36,776 nucleotides of DNA from CAYUVF01 sp964448045 (GTDB taxonomy: Bacteria; Bacteroidota; Rhodothermia; Rhodothermales; Salinibacteraceae), in NCBI GenBank assembly GCA_964448045.1, contig CAYUVF010000048.1, positions 1 to 36,776 on the forward strand. Direction: 5' to 3'. How positions within the stretch are numbered: the stretch's first letter is position 1; each line of letters starts with the position of its first letter. Of the stretch, positions 1-9,500 are shown one piece after another. The notes beneath the pieces are model-generated. The model searched no databases. It was not told the DNA's origin and saw only the letters and a program-made list of their open reading frames with translations. Position numbers and translations under genes: made by a program.

Positions 1-48
1 ATCCTCACCTACTTCGCCAAATCGATGGCGCGCTGGCTCGCGGAATGA
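1..48 (+). CDS. 3' end of an unidentified gene
   Basis: An open frame runs from the first base to a TGA at 46-48 and reads ILTYFAKSMARWLAE. It is the C-terminal tail of a gene that starts outside the window. The aromatic, amphipathic ending looks like a real protein C-terminus, but 15 residues are too few to name a family. The call rests on the stop codon being followed at once by intergenic repeat sequence. Confidence 0.35.
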   Translation: MLTYFAKSMARWLAE

Positions 49-138
49 CGAATTTCGAGTGACGAATGTCGATTTTGGTGCCACGATTGGATATGGTTAG
101 CCACACGCCATTCGCCATTTGACCATCGCAATTCGACA
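43..138. repeat. Intergenic inverted-repeat element, copy 1
   Basis: The spacer contains short GAATGACGAAT / GACGAATGTCG words on its left side and their inverted relatives (GCCATTCGCCATT, GCAATTCGACAATG) on its right. The transcript could fold into an imperfect hairpin that ends on the start codon at 139. A very similar arrangement fills the spacer at 19279-19396, so this looks like a small dispersed intergenic repeat rather than a gene-specific regulator. Confidence 0.5.
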
Positions 139-654
139 ATGATCGAGATTTCCCACATCGACTACGGCGACCTGCAAGGCGGCCTCGTCCGCATGATGGA
201 GCGCTTCAAGGAAGAAGGCACCCTCACCGGGGACTTCGACGACGACGAGGCGCTGCGCGCCGACCCGAACGCCGCCGTACTCGGCCTGCTGTACGACCAG
301 CGCGTGCGAGCCGAGTACGCCTTTACCGGCCCGATTCGCCTCAAGAACCGGCTCGGCCATCTCGACATGGAAAAAATTGCGGCGATGAATTTCGACGAAT
401 TCCAGGCGATCTTCGCCGAGAGCCCCGCCGTGCACCGCTTCACGAACAAGATGGCAGAGAACACCCAGAAGGTTGCCCAGATCATCGCCGACGAATACGA
501 CGGCAACGCGGCCACCATGTGGAACGACGGGGCCGATCTCGACACCATCGAGAAGCGCCTGCGCAGGCTGCCTGGCTTCGGCAAAGGCAAGGCGTCGAAG
601 ATCAAGTACGTGCTGCACTACTTCGGCCATCGCGACTTCAGCGACGACGCCTGA
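139..654 (+). CDS. HhH-GPD family base-excision-repair-like protein
   Basis: This 171-residue protein resembles the short HhH-GPD family of DNA glycosylase-like proteins. Near the C-terminus, around residues 145-157, the sequence RRLPGFGKGKASK has the hairpin-turn glycines and lysines of a helix-hairpin-helix motif that grips the DNA backbone. Family members of about this size are single-domain and mostly uncharacterised. A glycosylase activity is therefore inferred, and the substrate lesion is unknown. The ATG at 139 directly follows an intergenic inverted repeat. No partner gene is apparent; the upstream gene fragment is on the same strand about 90 bp away. Confidence 0.75.
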   Translation: MIEISHIDYGDLQGGLVRMMERFKEEGTLTGDFDDDEALRADPNAAVLGLLYDQRVRAEYAFTGPIRLKNRLGHLDMEKIAAMNFDEFQAIFAESPAVHRFTNKMAENTQKVAQIIADEYDGNAATMWNDGADLDTIEKRLRRLPGFGKGKASKIKYVLHYFGHRDFSDDA

Positions 655-681
655 GAGGCCGGATTCGGTTCGACCTGCACG

Positions 682-709
682 GGCCCCGTCGGGCTCCGCC
701 GGCGGGGCC
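682..709 (+). terminator. GC-rich hairpin, possible terminator of the HhH-GPD gene
   Basis: An 11-bp stem (GGCCCCGTCGG with CCGGCGGGGCC, one G-U pair) encloses a six-base loop 28 bases after the stop at 654. Only a weak T-containing tail (TTCCTGT) follows, so intrinsic termination is plausible but not strong. Confidence 0.45.
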
Positions 710-840
710 GTTCCTGTACGGCGGGCGCTCATCGGCGGACGTGCGCCAAACCTTCTGCCCGTCATGCTCCAACCCGGCGTCAGCCAGATGCGCCAAAGCG
801 AGACCGTGCCTGGGCCGCTCGCGTGGGATCATGGGAGTAG

Positions 841-1131
841 ATGTCCCACCATCCCCGTGCACACCAGGCCATACCGATTCCCATGCTGGCCCTCTCGCTC
901 CTCCTTTTTTCGCTGGGCAGCCTTCTTCTCTGGATCGCCTCGTCTTCGGCCCTGAGCCACCTGTTCGCGCTGACGGGCACGCATCAGCCGGAGCCATTTG
1001 ACCGGCTCGACCTCATCGACGACGCCACGAGGAGCCTCGACCAGGAGCGGTGGAACCGCCTCTCGGATTGGGAGGCGTCCTTCGAGGATCGCTCGCCGCG
1101 CCGCCGCTCCTCGCACCACCATGTGGCCTGA
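841..1131 (+). CDS. Small hypothetical membrane protein
   Basis: A 96-residue frame lies in otherwise gene-free DNA and converges on trkH with a 15-bp gap. Residues about 12-44 (from PMLALSLLLFSLG onward) form one long hydrophobic helix, followed by a polar tail with an acidic/basic C-terminus ending in histidines. No family was recognised. It could be a one-pass membrane protein or a chance frame in high-GC DNA. It is kept because it overlaps no other credible gene and has a single well-formed hydrophobic segment. Confidence 0.4.
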   Translation: MSHHPRAHQAIPIPMLALSLLLFSLGSLLLWIASSSALSHLFALTGTHQPEPFDRLDLIDDATRSLDQERWNRLSDWEASFEDRSPRRRSSHHHVA

Positions 1132-1146
1132 GCCCACGCAGACAGC

Positions 1147-2661
1147 TCATCGGCGCCAGAACGACGGGGCGAATAGGATTAGCACGGTAAAAATCTCCAG
1201 CCGCCCGGCCATCATCAGGATAGAAAGCACCCACTTCCCGATGGCGGGAATGTGCGCGTAGTTATCCGTCGGTCCCACCGAGCCAAACCCCGGACCGATA
1301 TTCCCCACGCAGGCAATCGTCGCGCCGAACGCGCTGAGCAGATCCATCCCCAGAAACGACATCACCACGATGCCGAAGCCGTTCAGCATGAAGTAGAGCA
1401 CGATGAACGAGAGCACGTTGCGCATGATGTCCTGCGAGACGACGTCCCCACCAAGGCGCAGCGGCAGGATCGCCTGTGGATGGATGAGCTGCTTGAGCTC
1501 GCGGAAGGCGTTTTTGAAGAGCAGGATGTGCCGCATCACCTTGGGCCCGCCGCCCGTGGAGCCCGCCATGCCGCCGCAGAAGAACAGCAGAAAGAGCATT
1601 CCGAGCGCCACGGGCGTCCAGAGCTCGTAATCGGCCGTGCCGAAGCCCGTCGTCGTGATGATGGCAACGGACTGGAATGCGGCGTAGCGGAGCGCCTCGG
1701 TAATGGTTTCGTAGCCAGCGAACGCCTGATCGAGTGGATCGCCCACCATCAGGAGGTTGGCCGTGGGCGCCCATGTGGCGAGCGCAATCACGACCGTCGA
1801 CCCCAGCACGATGCCGGTGTAGGCGCGCAGCTCCGAGTCACCAATCACCGTGATGGGCTTGCCTCGCAGCAGGCGGTAGTGCAGCGCGAAGTTCATGCCC
1901 GCCAGGAACATAAAGACGGTCACCACCCAATCGACATACGCCGATCCGTACTGCCCGACGGACCCGTTCTTCGGCGAGAAGCCCCCGGTAGCCATGGTGG
2001 CAAAAGCGTGGTTGACCGCGTCGAAGAGCGGCATCGCCGGAAGCAAAAGCAGCACTTCCACTGCCGTAATCCCCACGTAGATGAGCCAGAGCCGCTTGGC
2101 CGTCTCGCGCACGCGAGGCGTCAGTTTATCGGCGGAGGGGCCGGGCACTTCGGCACGGAAAAGCTGCATCCCGCCGACGCCCAGGATGGGCAAAATGGCG
2201 AGGGTGAGCACGATGATGCCCATGCCGCCCATCCAGTGAGCGAGGCTGCGCCAGAACGCGAAAGCCTTGGGCATGGCCTCGATGGCCATGTTGCCCCCGC
2301 CGCCAAAGATGGTGGCGCCCGTCGTCGTGAAGCCGCTCATCGTCTCGAAGAACGCGTCCGTGTACGTATCGAGCACCCCATCGAGGACGAAGGGCAGCGC
2401 GCCAATCAGCGAGAGCACGAACCACGAAAGCGCGACGATCGCGAAGCCTTCCCGCACACCGAGGTCGTCCTTACCGGGCGTGCCGAGTGTGTACCAGGCC
2501 GTCCCTCCAATGGCAAAAGCGATGGCTGCCGCGACAAGGAAACTCGTCCACGAGGGCTCTTGATAGTACAGTCCCACGAACGCCGGAGCAACCAGCGCCA
2601 CGCCCAGAAACAGCAACAGTCCACCAAGCGTCCGGATGACGGCCTTCCAGTTGAGGACCAT
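1147..2661 (-). CDS. trkH: TrkH/KtrB-family potassium uptake channel subunit
   Basis: This 504-residue polytopic inner-membrane protein is the ion-translocating subunit of a Trk/Ktr potassium system. The four pseudo-repeats carry recognisable selectivity-filter loops: TTTGAT at about 112-117, ATGGFS at 224-229, TTTGFG at 336-341 and GNIGPG at 453-458. The conserved WMGGMGIIV segment lies at 143-151 and a C-terminal GRLE signature near 486-489. The length is normal for the family. It lies 71 bp downstream of trkA on the same strand, so the two subunits are probably co-transcribed. TrkA is expected to gate this channel from the cytoplasm in response to nucleotide binding. Confidence 0.95.
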   Translation of the reverse strand: MVLNWKAVIRTLGGLLLFLGVALVAPAFVGLYYQEPSWTSFLVAAAIAFAIGGTAWYTLGTPGKDDLGVREGFAIVALSWFVLSLIGALPFVLDGVLDTYTDAFFETMSGFTTTGATIFGGGGNMAIEAMPKAFAFWRSLAHWMGGMGIIVLTLAILPILGVGGMQLFRAEVPGPSADKLTPRVRETAKRLWLIYVGITAVEVLLLLPAMPLFDAVNHAFATMATGGFSPKNGSVGQYGSAYVDWVVTVFMFLAGMNFALHYRLLRGKPITVIGDSELRAYTGIVLGSTVVIALATWAPTANLLMVGDPLDQAFAGYETITEALRYAAFQSVAIITTTGFGTADYELWTPVALGMLFLLFFCGGMAGSTGGGPKVMRHILLFKNAFRELKQLIHPQAILPLRLGGDVVSQDIMRNVLSFIVLYFMLNGFGIVVMSFLGMDLLSAFGATIACVGNIGPGFGSVGPTDNYAHIPAIGKWVLSILMMAGRLEIFTVLILFAPSFWRR

Positions 2662-2732
2662 GAGGCGCAGAGGGATCGGGGTGGATGGGTGAAACGGAGA
2701 TGAGCAGCCGGTGAGAGGCCCGCGGGCGCGCT

Positions 2733-4097
2733 TCAGCTGAGCACGCCCTGGCCTGCCTCGAACAGCTTTTCGACTGCCTCAACCTGCTCCGGCAGCACGA
2801 AAATAATGGCCCGATCGCCCGCCTCGATCCGCGTTTCGCCGGTGGCAATCTCGGTCGAATCCTCGTGCTCGACGGCGCCGACGAGCATACCCTTCGGGAG
2901 AGACAGTTCTTTAAGCGGCTTGCGCGTCACGGGCGAGCGGGAGGTCGCCACGATCTCCAGAATTTCGGCGTCGAGGCCGTGGACCGTCGCTACGCTCAAG
3001 ACGTGTTTGCCCCGCAGGTAGCGACGCACCTCGCGCGAGACGGCGAGCTTCTTGCTGACCGCAGCATCGAGCCCGATGGCCTGGCTGATCGGGATGTAGG
3101 CCGCTTTCGACAACAAGCCGACGGTTTTGTACACGCCCACGTGCTTGGCCATCAGGCACGTTACGAGGTTGGACTCCTCATCGTCGGTGACCGCGACGAA
3201 CGCATCCATCTCACCCAGTCCCTCGCGCACAAGCAGATCGATATCCGTCGCGTCGCCGTTGATAACAAGCACATTGCTGAGCTGCTCGGCGAGCTCTTCG
3301 GCAACCTCGGGATCGGGCTCGATGAGTTTGATGCGCCGCCCCTGATCGCTGAGCCGCTGCGCAATTCCGGCGCCCACGCGACTGCCGCCCAAGATCATGA
3401 CGTGCTTTATGCCGACCGCGCCTTTGCCCATGAGCCGGACCACCGGGGTGACGTACTTGGGACGGGTAAGCACGAACACCTGGTCGTTCTTCTGCAGCCG
3501 CTCGTCGCCGCGGGGCAGAATCGTGCGCATCCCGCGAACGATAGCCTTAATGCGGAAGGAGAACTCCGGGTGATCCTCCACGACCTCTTGAAGCGTCTTT
3601 CCCAGCACTGGCGCATCATCGTCCAGCCGGATCCCGATAAGGTGCAGATGGCCGTCGCAAAAGGTAAGCACATCGGTTGCACTCGCCCGCTGGATGAGCC
3701 GGGCCACCTCGGCGGCAGCGCTCTCCTCCGGATGGATAATCAGATCGATCCCGAAGTCCTGCGCCTTCAGCACCGATTGGGCGTGGGCGAGCTCCTCGGA
3801 GCGGGTGCGGGCGATGGTCGTCGGCACGCCGAGGCGATCGCCCATCATGCAGGCAATCAGGTTGACCTCGTCGACGGCCGTCACGGCGATGAGCATATCG
3901 GCGCCTTCGATACCCGCCTCCTGCAGCACCGTGGCCGAGGTACCGTTGCCCTGAATAGTCATCACATCCAGCTTCTGCTGGACGCGCTCGAGCACGTCCG
4001 GCTCGATGTCGATAACGGTAACGTCGTGCTGCTCCATCGACAAGATACGGGCCACGTCAAACCCAACCTCTCCGGCTCCGACAACAACAACTTGCAT
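2733..4097 (-). CDS. trkA: Trk potassium uptake regulatory subunit TrkA (double RCK)
   Basis: This 454-residue soluble protein has two tandem RCK units. Each is a Rossmann NAD-binding half followed by a TrkA_C half. The nucleotide-binding glycine motifs are GAGEVG at 7-12 and GGSRVG at 237-242. An acidic residue follows each second strand (VIDIEPD near 28-34, LIEPDPE near 258-264). This architecture and length match full-length TrkA rather than the single-RCK KtrA. TrkA binds NAD(H) and nucleotides and gates the adjacent TrkH. It is the first gene of the pair; its upstream spacer is shared with the MITE-like element at 4215-4640, which may carry or displace promoter sequence. Confidence 0.95.
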   Translation of the reverse strand: MQVVVVGAGEVGFDVARILSMEQHDVTVIDIEPDVLERVQQKLDVMTIQGNGTSATVLQEAGIEGADMLIAVTAVDEVNLIACMMGDRLGVPTTIARTRSEELAHAQSVLKAQDFGIDLIIHPEESAAAEVARLIQRASATDVLTFCDGHLHLIGIRLDDDAPVLGKTLQEVVEDHPEFSFRIKAIVRGMRTILPRGDERLQKNDQVFVLTRPKYVTPVVRLMGKGAVGIKHVMILGGSRVGAGIAQRLSDQGRRIKLIEPDPEVAEELAEQLSNVLVINGDATDIDLLVREGLGEMDAFVAVTDDEESNLVTCLMAKHVGVYKTVGLLSKAAYIPISQAIGLDAAVSKKLAVSREVRRYLRGKHVLSVATVHGLDAEILEIVATSRSPVTRKPLKELSLPKGMLVGAVEHEDSTEIATGETRIEAGDRAIIFVLPEQVEAVEKLFEAGQGVLS

Positions 4098-4214
4098 GAG
4101 GGGCGTGTGTCTCTGTGGATGAATAATTTGGCCCGGGGGCAGCCCGTTTCACGACAACAGATGGCGCCAACGTACAGCGCACACCGAGGCTTGTCAACTA
4201 CGGATCTATCAACG

Positions 4215-4640
4215 CAGGGCCATTGCATCAATTGTTGTAGCAATCTGGTTGTACCAATCTACCGTCGCCCTTTGGACGTCATTCCCGACTGTATCCTACG
4301 GTCTATACAGATCTCCATCCCTGCACACCATCCGCCGGGCATCCTACTTCGTGTCATAACCCGGCTACCGGCCGTTTATCGCTCCCACATAGCTTTTCAA
4401 ACGCCAAAGGCGTGGCGAAAATGCGTAGCCGGAGGTGGAGCACAGCGAAATGCGAAGCATTCACGCCAGTAAACCTCCGGCGAGGAGGGCTTCAAATCGC
4501 ACGTTTTTGCATGTTCTCTGCGTGGAGTATAAACCGTAGCGACTGTACCGAAATGACGGGGGCTTTCCTGATCGGCACAGCACGACCTGCTCCGTATTGA
4601 CTCCGAGATCACCTGGAATGGGCTCGATGCGATGGCCCTG
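4215..4640. mobile_element. MITE-like non-coding element, copy 1 (426 bp)
   Basis: The element begins CAGGGCCATTGCATC and ends GATGCGATGGCCCTG, which are terminal inverted repeats matching at 14 of 15 positions. It is flanked by a perfect 10-bp direct repeat, TCTATCAACG, at 4205-4214 and 4641-4650, as expected of a target-site duplication. It encodes no transposase. The interior contains nested dyads, including GTCATT words near both ends and a GCCGGAGGT/ACCTCCGGC pair. Much of it matches the second copy at 22867-23216, with a 43-base identical block at 4439-4481 against 23076-23118. It inserted just downstream of the mscS stop codon, between mscS and the trkA promoter side. A 10-bp duplication would suit an IS4-type transposase acting in trans, but that is inference. 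Confidence 0.85.
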
Positions 4641-4658
4641 TCTATCAACGACGGATCT

Positions 4659-5552
4659 CTACGGCGCGTCGCTGCTCGGTGGGGAGGCCTCCGGCGCGTA
4701 CGGTTCCGCAGCATCGGACTCGACCATCCGTACCGGAAACGGCTCCGTCACGCTTCCGCTGTAGAGCGTGCGGTGCGGGAAGGGGATCTCGATGTCGTGC
4801 GCATCGAACGCCTCCTTGACCTCGGTCGGGATGGTGTGGCGCAGCTCCAGGTAGTTCTCGGTTTGGGTCCAGACCGAAAACTGGAAGTTGAGCGACGACT
4901 CGGCGAAACCCTGAAAGATGATGATCGGCTGCGGCTCTTCGAGGCAGAGCGGGTTGGCATCGGCTACCTCCATGAGCACCTCGCGCACCTGGCGCATATC
5001 CTCTTTGTAGGCGACGCCCACCTGCAGATCGTACCGGCGAATCGGAAAGCGGCGCAGGTTCGTGATCTCCGACTTGATCATCGTCTCGTTCGGCAGCCGC
5101 ACGAACAGATTGTCGAATGTGCGCAGCTTCACGGACAGCAGATCGACCGAGAGGACCTCTCCCGTAGTGGTCCCCACGCGGATGATGTCACCCACAACGA
5201 AGGGCTTCTCGCCCAGGAGAAACAGGCCGCTGATGACGTTGGAGGCCGAGGTCTGCGATGCGAATCCAAGTGCGACGGTCAGGATGCCCGCCGCGCCCAG
5301 CAGGATGCCGAGGTCGAACCCCAGCTCCACGAGCGCCGACGCGGTAAACAGCCCGATGATGGTGTAAAACGTGATCCGGCGCACCAGGATTTCCTGATGG
5401 GCATCCGTCTGCGTCGAAAGGAGCCGGGCCGCGCCGTGGCTGGCCAGCCGCGCGATCAGCAGGCCCACGCCCACCTTGACCGCCGCCCGCAGGTAGGCCG
5501 CCACCTGCGGGCTGGTGATCCATTCCGAAATGTAGCTCCACCACAGTTCCAT
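4659..5552 (-). CDS. MscS-family small-conductance mechanosensitive channel
   Basis: This 297-residue membrane channel opens under membrane tension and releases solutes on hypo-osmotic shock. The N-terminal ~85 residues hold hydrophobic segments. The pore-lining and beta-domain signature follows (LGFASQTSASNVISGLFLLG, then KPFVVGDIIRVG), closely matching the classic MscS TM3b/beta region. The C-terminal cytoplasmic domain is followed by a short acidic, proline-rich tail. The ATG at 5552 is preferred; an in-frame TTG at 5561 would add three residues. It is the last gene of a likely operon behind DUF432, 83 bp away. The stop lies 8 bp from the duplicated target site of the MITE-like element. 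Confidence 0.92.
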   Translation of the reverse strand: MELWWSYISEWITSPQVAAYLRAAVKVGVGLLIARLASHGAARLLSTQTDAHQEILVRRITFYTIIGLFTASALVELGFDLGILLGAAGILTVALGFASQTSASNVISGLFLLGEKPFVVGDIIRVGTTTGEVLSVDLLSVKLRTFDNLFVRLPNETMIKSEITNLRRFPIRRYDLQVGVAYKEDMRQVREVLMEVADANPLCLEEPQPIIIFQGFAESSLNFQFSVWTQTENYLELRHTIPTEVKEAFDAHDIEIPFPHRTLYSGSVTEPFPVRMVESDAAEPYAPEASPPSSDAP

Positions 5553-5635
5553 ATCGAGCAACGAAATACGTTGTAACCAAATTGCGGGGTCGCTCCGATG
5601 GCCTGGGGCGCGCGCCTACGTCGAGGGCCAAAACG

Positions 5636-6469
5636 TCAGTGGCTGAAGAGGGCACCGAGGGCTTTGAACGTGCTCACCACGAGCCCCGACTTATCCGTCT
5701 GCCTGGGCGCTCGAACGCGTCGTGCGCCCGATACTTCCTGCGGCGCGCCCCGCTGGATGTCGACCGTCGCCCCCTCCCCTCCTTCGGTGCGCTGCAGCGT
5801 GACGGCCGGGGTCCACAGGTAGTGATCGGCCGAGCAGTAGAGCGGGAGGTGCGGAACCGGGATCTGCACGCGTTCGAGCAGGAGCGCCTCCGAGGCGCGG
5901 TTGCGAACGACGAGGGGCGTCACGGCCCGATGCATGCGCAGCGGCACGTTTGCCAGGCGCGAGCGGCCGCTCGTCCGGGCCGCGTAGCACAGCTCGCCCA
6001 CCCGCGTCGACGGCCCAAACCACGTATCGGAGGCCCGGTACGTCGGCACATCACAGAGCAGGCGCGCGCCCTCACGCACCTCCACCTGCACCCATAGCGG
6101 CGTGCTCACGTACAGCGTTACCTCTTCCTGCGCCGGAATGTAAAGCGGATCCTCGGGGCGGACGATGACGGGCCGATCGGCCAGGGCGGGGTGGAGCGTC
6201 ACTCCGGCCTCCGTAGTGCGGAAGCTGTGGCGCTGGACCGCGAGCTCGCGATCCGGCGCCTCCCGAGCGGCGGTCAGGGCCGCCTCGGCCACGGGCACCT
6301 CGACGGCGCTTCCGCTCGCCAGGGGGTCGGTCCCGACGTGGTACATCACCCGCCATTCCTGTACAGTTCGGTAGAGCCACAGCGTACACGGCCCGATGTC
6401 CCAGCGCCCGCCCTGATCCACCTCAAGCTCGAACGCGCCCCACCACTCCGTTACCGATTCCGTCTCCAT
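5636..6469 (-). CDS. DUF432 domain protein, channel-associated
   Basis: This 277-residue protein has no signal peptide or membrane segment and is rich in beta-strand-like alternation. It resembles the DUF432 family, which is best known from archaea and is often found next to MscS-like channels (from memory). Its function is not established. The start METESVTEWWGAFE at 6469 fits the domain boundary; an in-frame upstream start at 6559 would add an unconserved, basic 30-residue leader. It lies between the sensor kinase (93 bp upstream) and the MscS gene (83 bp downstream). This suggests a cytosolic partner or regulator of the channel, which is inference from position. Confidence 0.7.
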   Translation of the reverse strand: METESVTEWWGAFELEVDQGGRWDIGPCTLWLYRTVQEWRVMYHVGTDPLASGSAVEVPVAEAALTAAREAPDRELAVQRHSFRTTEAGVTLHPALADRPVIVRPEDPLYIPAQEEVTLYVSTPLWVQVEVREGARLLCDVPTYRASDTWFGPSTRVGELCYAARTSGRSRLANVPLRMHRAVTPLVVRNRASEALLLERVQIPVPHLPLYCSADHYLWTPAVTLQRTEGGEGATVDIQRGAPQEVSGARRVRAPRQTDKSGLVVSTFKALGALFSH

Positions 6470-6562
6470 ACGTCGCGTTGGGTTTTGTCGAGGCGCTCCG
6501 AAAGGCACTGCAAAGGGTGCGAGGGATGATAGCCGACGGTGCACGAAGTGATCCCGCAAGCG

Positions 6563-9500
6563 CTACGCCTCGCCCTGCGGAAGCCGGATCCAGAACGTGG
6601 TTCCCGCCCCCTCCGTCGTCTCGAACCCGATAGCGCCGCCGAGCTCTTCGATGCTCCGCTTCGCGATAGCCAATCCCAGCCCGGTCCCGCTCGTCTTCGT
6701 CGAGAAATTGGGCTGGAAGATCTTGTCCTGCAGCTCTTCCGGAATCCCGCTGCCGTTGTCCGCCACCGTGCTGCGCACCTGCGGCTCCTCTCCATTCTGC
6801 GACGGACGGAGCTTCGTTGCAATCTCGATGCGACCCGTCCGCTCCGGAGGAATCGCTTCAATCGCATTCTTGATTAGGTTGATGTAGATGCGCCGCAGCT
6901 CCTCCTGATCGGCTTCGACGACGAGCGGCTCGGGGTGCAGGTCGAGTTCGATGGCGATGTCAGCTTCTTCCTGCATCAGCGACGTGGCCTCGCGGATGAC
7001 CTCATTCAGATCGAGCGGCTCGGGCACGCGGTTGGGCAGGCGGGCGAACGACGAGAACTCATTGGCGATGCGCGCCAGCGCGTCAATCTGCTCGATGAGC
7101 GTACTCGTGATCCGCTTGAAGAGCGGCGCGAACGGCTCGGGCTGGGCGCCGTCTCCTCCGGCGCCCTCGGCGGGCACGGCGCGGTCGAAGGCCCGGCGCA
7201 GGTGCTGCACCGAGAGCTTCATCGGCGTGAGTGGATTCTTGATCTCGTGCGCCACTTGGCGCGCCATCTCGCGCCAGGCCATCTCACGCTCCTGCTGGGC
7301 CAGCTGGCGGCGGCTCTCGGCCAGCTGCTCGCGCATATCGTTGAAGGTCTGCACCAGCTCACCGATCTCGTCGCGGGTTTCGACGGGCAGCCGCCGCGTG
7401 AAGCGCCCCTCGCCCACCGCTTCGAGCCCCTCGCGCAGCCGCGCAATCGGCTTGGTGAGCGCCCGCGCCAGCACCAGCGCCGTCACCATCACAATCACCA
7501 GCAGCAGCAACAACGCCCCGAAGAGGTAGGCCAGCGTCCGCGCCCGCTCCTCCTTGATGCGCTCCTGCTCGGGCAGCGTCGGGCTCGACAGTACGATCTG
7601 CGGCGTGCCCTGCGCGTCGACCAGCGCCCGGAACCCGGTCGCGTAGCTGAGGGTGCCGTAGCGCTCCTCGGTCGTCACGAAGCGCTCCGACTCGTGATAG
7701 AGCGCGCGGTAGGCGGGCAGAGGCAGGCGCCCTTCCACCAGCCGGTCGCGGACCAGACGCGGCCGGCTCGTCGCCACGAGCTGCCCATCTTCGTACAAGT
7801 TGAGGTCGATGCCCACCCGCGCCGCGAGCGAGTCGATCCCGATGCGCCTCGCCACCTGATGTGGCCGCTCCCCCTGCCGCGCCTCAAAGAGCAGCGCCTC
7901 CTCCACCCGTTCCAAATTCTGCTGGAGCAGGCTCTCAACGGCATGGTCTGTCTCCTCCGTAACGACGCCCATCCCCACCAGGCCCACGGCTACCACCGAG
8001 ACCGCGCCCACAGCCAGGAAGGCATCCAGCACTTTATCGCGGAAGCGGATGCGCGGCGCCGGCAGGAGGTTGCGCCGGTACCGTAGATAGATCCCGATCA
8101 GATAGAACGGCCCGCCGATGGCGAAGCCGGCAACGGCCAGGCGAAGCACGTAGTAGAGGTGATCGAACGTGGTGACGGCAGGTACGCGCACCGCAACGAT
8201 TGACGGAGACGTCGGCGCCTGGCGCTGGCCGTAATACGTCAGATACGTGCGGCCATTCACGTCCTCCCGCAGCCACGCCGAGGCGCTCCCCTCCAGCGCC
8301 TGCCGGGCCGGTGCGCTCAGGCGGGTGCGGCTGAAGTCGCGCCCGACGTTGCGCAACAACCGCGAGCCGCGAAACTCGGCCAGCGACAGCTCGGCGTAGA
8401 CGTCGCTGTACATGCCCTCGGGCAGGAAGATGCGCGGGAACGGGGCGCCGCTCGTCGGAAGCACCGAGCGCGGCTCGGACTGGACGAACACCCATCCGCT
8501 GCCCGACGTATCGGCGGGGGGGGGCAGGGCGACGAGGCCTGCGTAGGGCGCGCGCCCCCCCGGACGTACCTCGGCCAGCTGCTGCACGGACGGGTCCGAT
8601 GGCGGAGCGGTCGCGGCGGCCGAACGGAGGCGCTCCAGCGCGCGCCGGTCCTCGGGCCGGAAACTGCTCTGCTGCAACCGCGCGCCCGTCGCTGTGTAGC
8701 GCACCTGCGGCTCCCCATCGGGGCCGATGAGCATCAGGCTGGTCTCGTAATCGGTCAGCGAGGCCACGAGCGACTCACGCAGCAGCCGGGTGGCCGCCCG
8801 CTCCACCTGATCCGCAGTCGCCGTCCCATTGAGCGCGGCCCGAAGTGTCGTATCGCGCCGGGCCGCCCGGAGGATCTGCTCCAGCGCAAACTGCACCTGG
8901 GGGTTCTGGCCCTCATCAAACGAGCGTGCGGCATCGACCATGCGCCCGCGCCGCTGCGTATCCATCCCGCTATACAGGAGCGGATACAGCAGGATCGTCA
9001 CTCCGAAGATAGCCGGCAGCAGGCTGCGCAGGGTGAAGTGCGCGACGAGGGGCCGCCGCTGCCGCATGACGCCAAGGCTCGCCATCGCAATCACCGCTCC
9101 GCCCACAGTGAGTGTGAGGAGCGTCGCTACGACGGGATGCATCGCCCCCAGATCGTAGATCGCGCCCGCTCCAATCCCCAGCAGTAGGGCCCCGGCCAGC
9201 GCCTCCGCTCCCGCAGTCCATCCGTCTGGACGGTAGCGCTGCAGAAGCCGCATCCCGATCCAGGTCCAGGCGACGAGCGTGAGCACGCCGGCGACCGTAA
9301 CGAGCAGCAAGGCGCACAGGACGATGAGCACCAGCGGATCCGGAAGGAGGCCTGTGCGCGCGAAGAAGTCGAGCGTGCTGTCGATCACCGCGCGCTGGAC
9401 GAGATGGGCGATTGTGCCTGTTAGCCCCGCGCCAAGGGCGGCCGTCGCGCCCAGCACCGCGGCGAACCGCGCCGCCGACGCCCGCTGGCCGCCGTCGGCA

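Noticed and set aside
1252..2703. Long plus-strand open frame of 483 codons opposite trkH
   Set aside because: It is the antisense shadow of a confident trkH gene in high-GC DNA; the translation is His/Arg/Glu-rich with no domain or membrane pattern.
2865..4472. Plus-strand open frame of 535 codons opposite trkA
   Set aside because: It mirrors trkA codons and runs on into the MITE-like element; low-complexity composition and no recognisable domain.
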